The notes beneath the pieces are model-generated. The model was not told the origin of the DNA and ran no database searches. It saw nothing but the letters and a program-made list of their open reading frames with translations. From the NCBI GenBank assembly GCA_023105745.1, contig JALGQZ010000002.1, positions 80,183,785-80,247,784 of the forward strand: 64,000 bases of DNA, given 5' to 3'. Positions 11,674-23,949 of the stretch are shown here, piece after piece; position 1 is the first letter of the stretch, and every line of letters begins with the position of its first letter. Source of the stretch: Austropuccinia psidii. Its lineage: Eukaryota; Basidiomycota; Pucciniomycetes; Pucciniales; Sphaerophragmiaceae. The translations under genes were made by a program, and so were the position numbers.

Positions 11674-13444
11674 TGTAAAGTGTGGATATGAAACTTTGAT
11701 TAAAAATCAAGTACTTTTCCTGTCCTCAAAATTTGTATAAGGTATAAGTATGATTAAAAATGTTAAGAATCAATATTTTTGAAAGAAAACACACCAAATT
11801 TATTGTTTTTAGCTTTATAAGTAGAAAGAAATAATATTATAAAGATTTATTGTTTTACCAACAATAAAAATTTATCCAAAAATACTCTACAAGAGATATT
11901 TAAGGCTACAACAGAGATTTCAATTGGAATTAATTGAGAAAAGGACTTCAGGAAATTAATAAAGGAACAGAGTCTTTAAAAACAATATTAAAGAGAAAAC
12001 ATGCCCAAAATTTACCAGAGTGAATTTGGAAACAAAGTGACAAAGCTGACAGTGATGAAAGATGCTTTAATTCACTTATGGGGTGGTTCAAGGGTAAAAA
12101 TGATTATAATGATCTTTCACATGGCTTTAAAATTTTTAAAGTGATAAGCAAAGGGTGGCTTGAATCTTTGATTGATTGGTTTAACAGTGTTTAAACTGAT
12201 TATAAAAGGAACAGATTATAACATGAAGAGAAAAGTGGGGCAAAGAAGACATTCTTTTATAGCCACCAATTTTCTTACTCCAAAAGTACAATTTAATCTT
12301 TTCAGTCGTGAAAAACACTCTGAAAACACAAAATCCAATTATGGCATAATTGGACCCTGGTTTAGACCAAAAAGGGGTTGGTTTTAGATGTTTTGGACCC
12401 TTAAATCAGCCATCAATATAGTAAAACCTGGCTTTAAGCCTTGAAAATATGTTATAATGTGCGGAAGAGACGTTGAAAACAGTTAAGAACTGTTTTACTA
12501 TGATTGTTTTAACTTAAGGGTAGTTTTACCCTCTTGGAAACAGCTAAAACCACCCTGATTGGTATCAAAACCTCATCATCAATTGATACACAGACCCTGT
12601 GACTCAATTCCAGGCCAAAAGTGGTGAACATTTGTGTGGATCTTGAAATCTCATGTCTGCCAGAAAGGACTTTGGGGGTCTGGATCCCCCTTAGAGCCAA
12701 GATTCCCTTTCCCCCCCAGAATTAATCTTTCCAATTTATTTTGTCTTTAATTCCTCATCATGTATTATACTTGTAATTTACATATGTTTTTCAATTGAGT
12801 TTTTACAGTACACAACTGTAATAATGGATACCTCATATGTAAATTAAAGTTCACTTATGTAATACACGTGCAAATTTTAACATTCCAATTGAAAATAATT
12901 CAATTCCTTATAGCCTCTAAATTACACACAAAAACTCAATTTTAACAAAAGAATTGATGGTTCAAACCACATGTGATGTGAATTAACTTGAGGATTTGAG
13001 GATTATCAAATTTTGTACAGAAAATACTAAAACCTTAATTTCAATTTATTCAGTGTTTAGTTAAAAAAGGTTTACCCAGAGGTGACCCCACCTTATGTTT
13101 TATGAGGAGTCCAATGGTGAAATAATTTTCATATGTTTATTTTTTGGATAAATATTTATGATAATTTTTGTTTAGTTTTTTTCAAAAAGATTTTAATTTT
13201 GGTACTTTTGTTGAAAATTTATTTTTACTCAATTTTTTCAAGTAAAAATGTGTTTTCGCAATTTTAAATTCCCAAGTAGTTTTTATTTTAAATTATAATT
13301 AAAATTTTACTTTCTTATATGAATTATATACTTATATTTTGATTTTTCTATTAATAATGTAAATAAATTTATTTCATTTATAATTGTGTAGTTTTTTATT
13401 ATTTGTGGTCTTTTGGGTATATAAAAATACCTCTAAGGCTCACA
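11674..13444 (-). repeat. 3' LTR of the minus RF4 element
   Basis: On the plus strand it reads TGTAAAGTGTGGATATG to AAGGCTCACA, the reverse complement of the RF4 LTR. It is followed at 13445 by a polypurine tract in minus sense (GCAGGAGGGAA, 13455-13445) and then by chromodomain coding in minus sense, so it is the 3' LTR of a minus-strand element. Its 5' LTR is outside the window. With the solo LTR at 9547-11385 it forms a long inverted repeat with a spacer of only 288 bp. Confidence 0.88.
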
Positions 13445-13742
13445 TTCCCTCCTGCTAAAAAAGAATATTACTTTTTAATCTTGTTATTTTCAGTGTGTTT
13501 GAAACTTCTGAGAAGGTTGGTAGCTTCAGGTATGTCTTTTTCTGCCAGCCACTCATATTCACAAGTTGGGTCACTGTACCTGACAAGGTATTCCCTTACT
13601 TTCTTAGTCCTCAATTTTCTTTCTTTGAGAGCCTTGGTGATTTTCTTAGTACAAGGTCATTCAACAGGAGGTAGATGCTGTAGAACTTTATCCCTCAAGG
13701 GGAATCTCTCAGAATCACAAGATTCATAAGGCTTTATTAAGC
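13445..13742 (-). pseudogene. C-terminal chromodomain of the minus RF4 Pol
   Basis: Minus-strand coding gives LIKPYESCDSERFPLRD, then a lysine-rich linker, then REYLVRYSDPTCEYEWLAEK and DIPEATNLLR: the GPY/F-end and the chromodomain seen at the C-terminus of RF1 and RF2 Pol. Chromodomains of this group bind modified histone tails and steer integration into silent chromatin (known for chromoviruses; inferred here). There is a stop within the linker. At 13742 the frame is broken by an RF3 LTR; it resumes at 27108, where FPV rejoins this SLIKPY segment. Confidence 0.8.
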
Positions 13743-14855
13743 TGTCACAACCACAAATAATCACCCCTATCAATGGGTGTTGCGGCAATTTCAACCTGAG
13801 CCCAAGTCATGGTTAATTGGTTATATAATATGTTTTATGGCAAATTGTACTCCTGGCCAAATATGGCCCCAGGCCATATCCTGCCTTCATTGGCCAATTC
13901 CCCATCTCACCAACCCCCAGGCCATTATCCTTGTTTTTGGGCCTGGGGGGTCTTTTAAGTCTTCCAGGGGCCTATGGCCCCTCTATACACCACCAGAGGC
14001 CTTGGACCAACCCTTTATATTAGGGCATTTTAGGCCTAAATGTCCTTTTTGGGACAAGAGGCCCCCTACGGCCTCTATGGCCCATGGTCCATAGGACCCT
14101 TAGGCCCCTTTTGGCCCAATTCAAATGATGCCAAAAGGGGCCAAGGGGGAAGTCCATCAGCCCCCAACGCCAGGTGGGTCCACCTGAGCCAGTTTGCGAC
14201 CCCAAATGGCCAAAACCCACCTTAAGGCCCAAATTGACCAAGAACCACAAGTTGGCCATAAATCAGTCCACAGCCTCTGGCAACCATCAGAGGCCACCAG
14301 ATCAGCTCCAAGCAGGGATTTACCTCCACTTCAGGGAAAGACTTCCCTCCCTTCAATGCACTCCGTAAAGGACCAGGAGTGGTGCATATATGGTATAATA
14401 TACCATTATGCACCATTTTTGCTCAGCAATCCAATGGTGACACGTTAAGGACCCAATTACGTGATTCCAAATGAAGTCCCCAAATCCATGACCACCTTTG
14501 AAGGAGGAATTTTCAGCTATTCAGTCTGACAATTCCCTGGTGGCTACCAGAAGACCATTTAAGGACCCAAACCACCTGGCCCTGCAGGAGTTGGGTTGTC
14601 AATTCTCACCAGAACTATTCTAAGGGCAATTATCAAAGGTAATCAATCATATTCAATCATTGTCAAGGCATCAAGCACTCAGCATTCCTTGGACAACTCA
14701 ATTGGTCCATACAGGTAGTAATCAAGTATCCTGTATGGCCTTGGCCCAATTGGGCCAATTCATATTCCACTGTGGGAATTAAATCACACAGCTCAATTCT
14801 CAAGATGGCCAGAACTGTATTGGCCCAATTCAGACAATACAGCCAGATGATTCAC
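13738..14855. repeat. Outer RF3 LTR, left part
   Basis: It starts TGTCACAACC at 13743 and continues to 14855, where a second RF3 LTR in opposite orientation is inserted; the remainder is 26673-27107, ending CCCTGTGACA. The combined length is about 1548 bp. The flanks TAAGC (13738-13742) and TAGGA (27108-27112) differ at two bases, but removing the LTR restores the interrupted integrase/chromodomain reading frame, so they are a decayed 5-bp TSD. It has a GC-rich central block full of GGCC words. Overlapping open frames at 13777-14448 are chance products of that composition. Confidence 0.85.
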
Positions 14856-15758
14856 TGTCACAAGGGCTCTTATGGAAGCAAGAGGGCCTGGCACTCAGGA
14901 ATCAAGAACTCACTTGGAGGGCTCCAAAAGATATAAGGAATAATAAAGATTAATTTCTTTAAAGAAGAAGAAAGGGAAAATACAAGTATGCAAAAGATAA
15001 AAGAAAAGATAAGAAGCCAAAGGCAAAAGATAATAAAAGAAGCCAACCAAGTAAATCCCCAATTCACTGTTTCAACCTGCCAGAAAAGGAAATGACCACC
15101 AATATCCACTGACAGGCAAGGAAGAAAAGAGAAAAGGTGCTGAATGGCTGACTTAAGATTATCAGTATTAACTTTTATAAAGTAAAAGAAAATAAACATA
15201 ATAATAAATCCAATATATTAATTAACTGGGGAAAAAGTCCCCAGGTTCTGAAAGGTGGCCATCATATGTGAAAAGTTGAAAGACTGATCCTGGAAGGTGA
15301 GTCACCGGAAGCATTGTCCAAATTGGGTCAATACAGATCTGGCCATCTTGAAATTTGAACTGTGTGATTGAATTCCCACAGTGGAATATGAATTGGCCCA
15401 ATTGGGCCAAGTACATACAGGTTGATTGATTGACGCCTTTATGGACCAATTGAGTTGTCCAAGGAGTATTGAAATGCTTGATTCCTTGAAAACTGATTGA
15501 AATGATGTATAACCTCTGAGAATTCCCTTGGAATAATCCTGAATGAAATTGCCGACTTAACTCCTGCAGGGTCAGGTGATTGGGATCCTTGACTGGTCTT
15601 CTGATTGCCCCCATGGATTGCCAGACTGATGAGCTAAGAAATCCTCCTTTGAAATGGGCATTGGATTTTGGGACCTTGATTTGGAAAGATGGAATTGGGT
15701 CCTGAAAACGTCACCATTGAACTGCTGAGCAAAATGGTGCATAATGGTATATAATACC
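14851..15758. repeat. Inner RF3 LTR, left part, TTCAC target duplication
   Basis: It starts TGTCACAAGGGCTCTTATGG at 14856, opposite in orientation to the outer RF3 LTR it has inserted into. It is interrupted at 15758 by the RF2 element and ends at 26667 with GGTTGTGACA. The TSD copies TTCAC are at 14851-14855 and 26668-26672. The combined LTR is about 1589 bp, close to the 1637 bp of the solo copy at 29126-30762, which also shows the uninterrupted sequence at the RF2 target site. Open frames inside (14870-15199, 15222-15614) are not genes. Confidence 0.88.
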
Positions 15759-17652
15759 TGTGAGCCTTGAGGCATATTTTACATACCCAAATAGGCCACA
15801 ATTATCTTAAAAATAAATTTTGAATTATGCATAACTCATAAGTCATGCATATATCCAAAATTCATCTTTTTTGACTTCAGAAAAGATGAATAACTTTTTA
15901 TTGAGTAAGTAAATCCATGGATTTAAGGCTAGATTGGGATTCTACACAAAAATTCACCTAGGGTAGCTCCATAGAGTGAATAAGCTCAAATTAACTCTTG
16001 GAGGTGGTAAAATGGAAAATACTTCAACACCACATCATCAATACCACATAAAAGATCCGTGAAAATTTTTGTTTTTCTTAATTTCATGCCAAAATAATGG
16101 GAATGTGAGAAATCCCATGTTACATATACACTAAGGATAGTGTTATGCATGTTTTGAGCACTTAATATCATGGTATTCTTACATGGACTTTTGGTACACC
16201 CATAGTGGATATCTCACTTGAAGCTTAAATTTCTATTTTGATGTGAAAAATAGGCAAGGGAGACAAAAGACATCTAAGAGAGCCAGGGTACCCAACTTCT
16301 GAGGCCTCAGAGGCGTGGACAGCTCCAAAGCTTGGATCCATGGCTGATCTTAGCCTAATTAGTAAACTAAAACCCTTTGGGAACTTGGTTACCATGTTAA
16401 AACTACTGTAAATCTTAAGAAAATAGCAATTAACCTGCTATTTTGACGTGCCAAGGAGGTAAAAAACTACTTAGACTCCTGTAACCATGTCAATTATTAG
16501 TGATTTTCCATGGAAAAACCCCAAAAGAGTAATTGAAACCCTTTTTGGACTTGTATCCATTGATTTACCTCATAGCAAGCAGTGAAACACTGATATTTGC
16601 AATTCTACATAGAAATGAGGTAAAAAACTTCAAAAATTCATTAAAAATACAATTCTTAATTAATCTTTCTGAAACTTTCAGTACTAATAGAGAGCTGTAT
16701 TATCTATGATAAAACACAAAACAATTATGGATTTACTAGTAAAATTAAAAGTTTTACTTACAGTCCATTTCTGACTATTCTACGTGAAACACTGAATCTT
16801 CAAAAATTCACAGTAATTACAAGCTGTGATAAAATTGCCAAGAAAATTGATAACTTTGAGAAATGAATGATTATTTTGGAATAAAAGAAGATTTACAGAT
16901 GTTACTCTTTTATTCTTAACCATATTGGGGTTGGTAGTCACGTAAAAGCATCAATTAAGTAATTATGATAATCTTACATGACAACAGATGATGCAATCAA
17001 TAATCAAAAAAGGTTTATTGTTTTCTCACTCACTGGTTTTTCAGTTTTCTCCATGGCACACCTCTGTGAGCTGTTGTTGACTTAAAAGAGGCCTCCTCTT
17101 GCTTTTTTTTCCACAGAATCATCTTATTATCATTTAAATCATTATTACCAACAATAAAGTATTAGTTATAGCTATTCTTAAGTGTTTCAAATCTTTCAGA
17201 ATCAATCAGAAAGACGTGAAATAATAGAATCCAACTATATATTGTTGTGATACTGTTATAAATTCATTTTGATCCTTAAAATCCACAATTCTACGTCAAA
17301 TCTTTCTATCTTATCTTTCAATCAGTTCTTTGGAATATTAGTGAGTGATTTATTTTCAATTCTTAAAGTTTTTCTCTAAAATTAGTTTTCTTCAAGAATT
17401 ATCATTATAATTATTCTTGCAAAAGATAATTATATACTAAAAAATTTTATTATTAAAATCTTGTAATTGATTCTTGTAGACAATTACTGCTCACTGTTAA
17501 AATCACTAGTAGTGTGTAACACATGAAAGAAATAATTCTTTAATTATTTAATTGTGGTTATAAGAATATTTTATTATTATATTTCATAAGAACAGACATA
17601 GTACAGTTGATTAATAGTGATATTATCATCAGTTTCATAGTCACATCCTAAA
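15759..17652 (+). repeat. RF2 5' LTR
   Basis: It starts TGTGAGCCTTGAGG and ends CACATCCTAAA, a decayed form of the family end CACATCTTACA. It is directly followed by the primer-binding site at 17653. It should hold promoter, transcription start and polyadenylation signals, but none can be placed with confidence by eye. It has an AT-rich 3' third. No coding sequence. Confidence 0.9.
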
Positions 17653-17667
17653 TTTGGGGGCCTGGCT
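17653..17667 (+). other. RF2 primer-binding site
   Basis: TTTGGGGGCCTGGCT directly follows the 5' LTR, where minus-strand DNA synthesis is primed. The same core TTTGGGGGCCTGGCC is found after the 5' LTR of RF1, RF6 and the second RF2 element, and with two changes in RF4. From its third T it is complementary to a 3' end of the form GGCCAGGCCCCCA, as a tRNA ending in CCA would provide. Which tRNA is used cannot be said from this window. Confidence 0.75.
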
Positions 17668-18032
17668 GTGTTTTTTGAACCTTGTACCCTTAATTAATAT
17701 ATTTTTAAGCTCTAAAATATATTAATTTAATAATTTTTTCTTTCATTTTGAAGTTAAAATAATTCTTATCTTTGAAAATCTTTGTCATTGAGGAATTTGG
17801 TTTAATTTTATACTGTTTTTACATGTGGCTTTTTCACATCCAAAAACTTATAAAATTATTCTTTGAGTTACTCTGAATTAATTTTCATTCAAAATCTTAA
17901 ATTTTATTTTTTTTTTCTTTAAAAAGAATAATTTTTTTAATATTAAAAAATCCAAAACTTATAAAAAGAACTTTAAAAATATTTTAAAAAGTATAAAAAA
18001 TAATTTTTTCTCTTTTAGAATTTTTTTTCTAG

Positions 18033-18191
18033 TTTCTTTGATCAAATACTGTGCAGCTGGCAACAGACTCAGTAAAAGATATATCACTAGTCCAGAATCT
18101 TCAGAAGCAGAATCTGAAGACATTATTGAGGTGCAATTTGCTAAAAGAGGCACCTTATTTAACTCAGAAAAGGATGAATTACCACCAAAAG
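18033..18191 (+). other. Candidate upstream exon in the RF2 leader
   Basis: An open frame of 53 codons lies between a pyrimidine-rich acceptor (TTTTTTTTCTAG, ending 18032) and a donor AAAG/GTGTGT (exon end 18191, phase 1). The peptide is polar and acidic (YITSPESSEAESED). It has no ATG of its own, so an earlier exon or a non-ATG start is needed. The acceptor CAG at 18450 has the matching phase and leads into the alternative frame at 18451-19019. The same arrangement is in RF1 (59089-58940). Exon status is inference. Confidence 0.5.
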
Positions 18192-18243
18192 GTGTGTATT
18201 TTACCTTATATTTTCACCTTTTATCTTTAAATTGACGTGAAAA

Positions 18244-18934
18244 TAGTGCATACCAGAAATGGAAGCAACTATTCAGTGCAACCAGATGGATGTGGTCAAG
18301 GAAGAGGCAAGACCAAATCAAGAAGTGCCAAGTCTACACAAGAAAGACACATTTGGAGGATGCCAGAGTTGCCCCCCATTCCCCAAGGTCTGTACCCACA
18401 GATTTTGACGTGAATTCTGAGCCTGAACTGATTCATGACAATATTTCCAGGGCTGAACCATTTTCAAGTGGCAGAAATAGAAATATATCAATTCTAGTAA
18501 AAAAATTGGTTCAGAGCAGTCAAAGAAGAGGAGTGGGAAATATGCCCAAGCCTTTGGCAGGGGGCCATGAAATCCTACTTACACATCAAGAGCTTTCTGG
18601 GTCAGGAGAAGACCATAGAACTCTTAGGAGGATGGAGCCCCCTGTCTTGCAAAGACAAGGTCAAAAAGATAAAGAATTGGTTGAAGAACCAAAGTCTTTT
18701 ATCCATAGACCAGAAGAAGGAACTGGAAATGACTCCAGCTTTGGAGACAGAGGCCCCAGTGGCATCTACCAGCTCCAAACCAGCTCCAGAAGTGTCCAAA
18801 GACAAGCCCAAAGGACCTCAGAAGAAGCAGAGAAGTCCCAAGAACCATCAAGGCAAGGGCAAAGGCAAAGCCAATTGGCACAGACCTTACCCACAAGGGT
18901 ACAGGATCCCAAAATTGGAGCCTTCAGCCGTTGA
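18244..18934 (+). pseudogene. N-terminal Gag-Pol frame of RF2 (broken)
   Basis: This corresponds to the Gag start MVHTRNGSNY seen in the second RF2 copy at 50704. Here both possible start codons are lost (GTG for ATG, ATA for ATG), a one-base loss near 18335 shifts the frame, and TGA at 18932-18934 ends it. The predicted peptide is rich in Q, S, R, G and P, as in disordered tails. It overlaps the alternative-frame ORF (18451-19019), which encodes a much more protein-like sequence. Confidence 0.65.
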
Positions 18935-19019
18935 CAGTGTGTTCAACATGGCCAGAACTCTCATGGAATTCACAGCCAAGGAGCAGGAAAGAATGAACAG
19001 GACTTTTCCACGCAAATAG
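18451..19019 (+). pseudogene. Alternative-frame ORF over RF2 gag (overprinted protein)
   Basis: Read in a frame different from Gag-Pol. From the acceptor it begins GLNHFQ, is interrupted here by TAG-TAA near 18495, then is open to 19019. Key motifs are EEEWEICPSLWQGAMKSYLH, a GGWSPLSCKDKVKKIKNW helix, a basic PKG/K-rich linker, and the tail YRIPKLEPSAVDSVFNMART followed by LMEF. RF1 (58657-58173) and plus RF4 (43628-44244) have the same motif order in their alternative frames. The function is unknown; the composition (W, L, K, amphipathic helices) suggests a folded nucleic-acid-binding or capsid-associated protein. It is broken in this copy by the two stops. Confidence 0.7.
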
Positions 19020-19051
19020 ATCATTTACAAAGAGTTATTAATGTAGAAATT

Positions 19052-20173
19052 GGTAAACTTGATTAAAAGTTAACTAAAATAGCATTAGATATTAATGAAT
19101 TGAAAAAGCATGATGAGAAATATACTGAATGGTATGAATTGACAAATGCCAAATTTGATTCAATTATAAATGCTTGTAGCAGAATTGAGAGTACATGTCA
19201 GATTCAGAATGATGAAATGGAAGATCTTTCTATTTTTAAAATGAATGATAAACTTAAGACTCTACAAGACCATGTCTTAACGATAGTTGAAAATACCAAT
19301 CAATTTGCTACACATTGAGCAAAAAGTGACAGTGAAAGGCAGAAGTCAGAGAATGAAATCATTGAAAATGTAGAACAAATTCATAAGAATTATGAACAAC
19401 ATATGCCAAGACACTCTACACCTTTGACTGAAGAAAAACCTTCTGTTAAAGGAAGTTTTACCCCACTTTTAGGAGAAAATGTTGTCTCTGTTAAAGATAT
19501 TCCCAAATTAGAAGAATGGACAACATTCTCTGGTGAAGGAGAATATAACCATATTGAGTTCATCAGGACTATTGATATGTTACAGGAAGACTTTAATATA
19601 CCTGATGAAATCATAGTGGGGAAATTACACTCTCTGTCTACCAGAACTGCAAAGAAATGGTATTACAAAATGAGAATGGATCATGGAAAACATGATTGGT
19701 CTTGGTGGAAATCTGAAGTGATTACCAAATGGGCCAACAATTCTTGGAGGTTTCAAATGGAAAATTCTTTTGAAAGTGCCATTTTTAACTCAGAGAAAGA
19801 TAAACCACTTACTTGGTTCTTCAAGCAAAAGGACAGATTATCTGCCTTACACCCAGATATGTCTGACACTATGCTTAATATGAAGATATTAAGAAAGTGT
19901 GGAGGAGAACTGGGCCATGCTATCAAAAGCAGATGTATAGAACCCTGTTCAACAGAGGACTACATTAATGCAATGGAAGATATCATTACCAGAACAAGAA
20001 TTGGTAAAACTTGGACCAGAATCCCTATGGAGTCCAAGATTGTCCCAAAGATTTCCAGAGAGGATAAAAGACCAGAAAAACCTGTCTCGAAGTGTCATAA
20101 ATGTGGAAGTACTTCAAATTTAGCCAACACTTGCACCAAGAAGACAAAAAAAAATGAAGTTCAAGTCATTTAA
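19052..20173 (+). pseudogene. RF2 Gag: coiled coil, capsid domain, degenerate zinc knuckle
   Basis: A helical, coiled-coil-like segment (about 19080-19390) is followed by the capsid-like domain ([20 protein letters not shown] near 19534; DWSWWKSEVITKWANNSWR near 19693; MKILRKCGGEL near 19879). Next comes CHKCGSTSNLANTC at about 20095, which lacks the histidine of a CCHC knuckle (RF1 has H there). Gag normally forms the particle and packages RNA. Stops at 19316-19318 and 20171-20173 (GAA to TAA compared with the second RF2 copy) break it. Confidence 0.85.
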
Positions 20174-23100
20174 GAAATTCAGTGTACTGAAGAGAAAGAG
20201 GAGTCTTATCAAGATTCTGCAGTCTCTGAGGATACACCAGTGGAGAACTATCCCATTGAAAACATTACAGCTTTCTTTGAGGTAACAGAAGTCCATACCC
20301 ACTTGCCACAGTACAGTGAGGATTGCTGCAACCTGATAAATATCCAAGATGCCAGAATGTGTAAAACAAACCCTGCTAGAGGAAAAGGTTACACTTCTGG
20401 AGCATCCTGTATCACATCAGTTTTGATGAGTGATATTGAAGCCAAAGTAAATCTGGATACAGGGGCATTTTGCACTTGTGTAGGCAAAGATTATCTCCAA
20501 ATTATACTTCCTGAATGGAAAAACCATCTATTACCAATAGAAAGTGTGCAATTTAGTAGTGCCAGTAACAATATGTACCCCTTGGCTATATTAGACACTA
20601 ATCTCGTATTTCCACACCCAGCAGGAAGTGTGAGGATGAAAATTGAGATTGTGGTAATGGATAATTGCACATCTCAGCACATCATTCTTGGAAATTATTA
20701 CTTGAATATTTATGGTATTGACATCAATAACCATAAAGACAGATATTTTACAATTGGGGATAGCAAAAGACAAAAATTTGCTTTTTCCAATATGCCAAAA
20801 CAAATATCTGTGGTATCTTCTGTCAAGGATACTTATAAAGATGAATTTGTGTCTAATCAACTTGTTGAAGCACAAATTAATCCATCATTGTCACCAAAAA
20901 TGAGGAATGAACTTATTAATGTGTTATACACATACAATAATGCATTTGCCTCTGATAATGAACCATTAGGTGCTATAAGGGGACATGAAGTTGATATTAC
21001 TCTTAATATTGACATGCCATATCCTCCAATACTTAGAAGACCAGATTTTCCAGCCAGTCCCAGAGCTAGCGAAGCCTTGGAAAAACATATCCAAGAGTTA
21101 ATCAAACTTGGTGTACTAAGAAAAGTACGCCATAATGAGGAAGTTGAAGTGACAACACCTGTTATTATTGACTGGCATAATGACAAGTCAAGAATGGTTG
21201 GATATTTCAGAGCATTGAATACCTACACAGTTCCAGATAGTTATCCAATCCCTAGAATTCAAGAAACCTTGACTCAATTGTCTAAAGCCAAGTATATAAC
21301 ATCAATGGATGCATTGAAAGAACTCCATCAGAATGTTTTGACTCCTAAAGCTAAGAAATCACTTAGAATTATCACTCACTGTGGTATTTATGAGTATCTT
21401 AGGATGTCATTTGGCATTAAAAATGCTCCATCCCATTATAAAAAATGATGAATACCATCTTTCCCACAGAGTTCTCTGAAGGATGGCTTATCATTTATAT
21501 TGATGATATTATCATATGTTCTGATTCATGGTCTTTCCACGTTGAATGACTTGTAAGAGTACTTCACAAAGTTGCAGAAGTGAACATGAAAATTTCACTT
21601 AAGAAATGCAATTTTGGCTTTGAAGAACTCAAAGCATTAGGACATATTGTTTCTGGTTTAAGCTTGGGTATTGACAAAGACAAAGTAGCAGCAGTGCTAC
21701 TTAAGCCAATACCCCAGAAAAGAAAAGAAATGATGTCTTTTCTTGAGTTTGCCAGTTATTATAGGCAACACTTGAAAGACTTTGAAATTCTAGCCAAGTC
21801 ACTTTATAGAATCTGTGATCAACAGACTGTATTTGAGATGACACAGGAGAGAATTAAAGCTTATGAGAAGATAAGGAGAGCTCTTACAGAAGCACCTTTA
21901 CTCCTCATGCCTGACTGGAATATTACCTTTAAGTTGTAAATTGATGCATGTGGAGATGGATTAGGGGCAGCCCTACATCAAGTCCAAATTATTAATGACA
22001 AACCTACAGAAGGACCAGTTTGTTACATCTCAAGGAAAATCAAACCAACAGAAGCCAGATATGGTGAAAGCCAAATGGAGTGCTTATGTTTGGTATGGTC
22101 ACTTGAGAAATTACACTATTATCTTGGTGGCAGTGTTTTTGAAGTGATAACTGACTGTAATGCAGTAAAATCACTTCTTAACATGAAATCTCCCAACAGA
22201 CATATGTTGAGATGGAAAATAGCCATCCAGGAATATAGAGGAAACATGACTATAGTTCACAAAGCAGGAAAAATTCACAAGAATGCTGATGGACTTAGCA
22301 GGTGGGCATTCGCCAACACTCCTGATAACCCAGCTTATGTACCTTTGGAAGCTGAACCACAGATTCCAATTGAAGGGATTAACATAACTGATATTGGGAC
22401 TGAATTCTTTGAAGAGGTCAGAGAATCTTATAAGAAAGACAATAATTGTCATATCTTGACTTCTTTATTAGATAAAGACTGTAAGGATACATCTTTGGTA
22501 GATGCACTGGATGAAGTTTGGAGAAATTCCTATTCTGAAGGGAGATTTCACTTGTTTGATGGAATTATTTACCACAGAACCAAACATTCTTGTGTAATGA
22601 CGCTATGCAGCAGATTCCTTATCAATACAATTCTTCATGAATGCAATGATAGCATCTACTCTGGACACCTGTCAGAGGACAGAAAACTTGAAAAAGTGAA
22701 GAACTGTGCATTGTGGCCATCTTATAGAAAAGAAACCATTGAATATTGCCATACCTGTGACAGATGTCAAAAAGAAAACAGGAGTACAGGCAAAAAATTT
22801 GGACTTATGATCCATATTTATGAACCAAAATCCCCTTGGGAAGTTGTTCACATGGATTGGGTCACAGCACTTCCTCCAAGTGGGGATAAAGGTTATGATT
22901 CTTGTTTAGTCATTGTAGACAGATATAGCAAGACTCCCATATTCTTACCATGTCATAAAGATGACACTGCTATGGATACGGCTCTTCTTCTATGGAGTAG
23001 AGTTATTTCTCATACAGGATTATTTAAGAATATCATCAGTGACAGAGATCCCAAGTTCACATCTGCACTTTGGACCAATCTTCATAGATTGTTTGGGACT

Positions 23101-23949
23101 AAGCTATCATTCTCTACAGCATATCACCCTCAAACAGATGGGCTAGCAGAGAGGATGATTCAAACTTTAGAAGACATGATCAGGAGATTTTGTGCATATG
23201 GGCTAGAATTCAAAGACTCAGATGGCTTTACCCATGACTGGTGCACTCTGATAACTGCATTAGAATTGGCATACAAGACATCAGTCCAATCTTCCACAGG
23301 ACAAACTCCTGCTATGTTAGAAAAAGGATGGAATTCAAGACTCCCAGCAGACACACTGAGGAAAGACTTGATTGACATTCATCCTACAGCTTCCAGCTTC
23401 AAGATAATGCTTGATAAAGTGAAACAACATGCAAAAAAAAGTATGGATGATGCTTTTGATTATGCAAAACAGAAGTGGGACAAGAGTCATAAAGTACAAG
23501 ACTTCAAAGTAGGGGACTTAGTTCTAGTTTCAACCTTGAATTTTAATAATATCAAAGGCCCAAAGAAAGCTAAAGATTCTTATGTAGGACCTTTTTTTAT
23601 TGTTGCCTTACATGGAACCAATGCAGTTCAAGTGGAATTGAGTGGTGAATTGGAAAATAAACACCCCACTTTTCCAGTCAGCTTGATAAATCCTTATCAA
23701 CCAGCTGATAAAGAATTGTTTCCTCTAAGGAACCCAACTTCTTTGACTGTCCCACCAGTGGAACAGAATGAAGACAAAAAGATAAAGAAAGTCATTAAAG
23801 AAAGGAGACTTAGGGGTAAAAATAAGAGAGAATATCTTGTCAGATATAGAAATCCAGTACATGAAGATGAATGGCTGGCAGAATCAGATATACCTGACTC
23901 AGATAAACTCTTGAGAAGATTTAGACATGAAAGAAGGCCAAAAGCCTGA
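20174..23949 (+). pseudogene. RF2 Pol: protease, RT, RNase H, integrase, chromodomain (broken)
   Basis: Segments are 20240-21448, about 21446-21939 and 21940-23949. Protease active site LDTGAFCTCVG is near 20455; RT fingers WHNDKSRMVGYFRALNTY near 21170; RT catalytic YIDDII near 21495; RNase H start [12 protein letters not shown] near 21943 and [10 protein letters not shown] near 22275. Integrase zinc finger ECNDS..GHLS..CDRCQK lies at about 22635-22775, and integrase acidic residues in [21 protein letters not shown] and QTDGLAERM at about 22850-23160. The chromodomain [20 protein letters not shown] is near 23830. One lost base near 21445 shifts the frame; stops are near 21548 (TGA) and 21937 (TAA). 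The last 624 codons are open. Confidence 0.92.

Noticed and set aside
13777..14448. Several overlapping open frames in a GC-rich block
   Set aside because: They follow GGCC-rich LTR composition, lie on both strands, shift between RF3 copies and carry no domain.
15222..15614. 130-codon minus open frame
   Set aside because: It lies inside an RF3 LTR; the matching region of the solo copy (29512-29900) has it broken into different frames.
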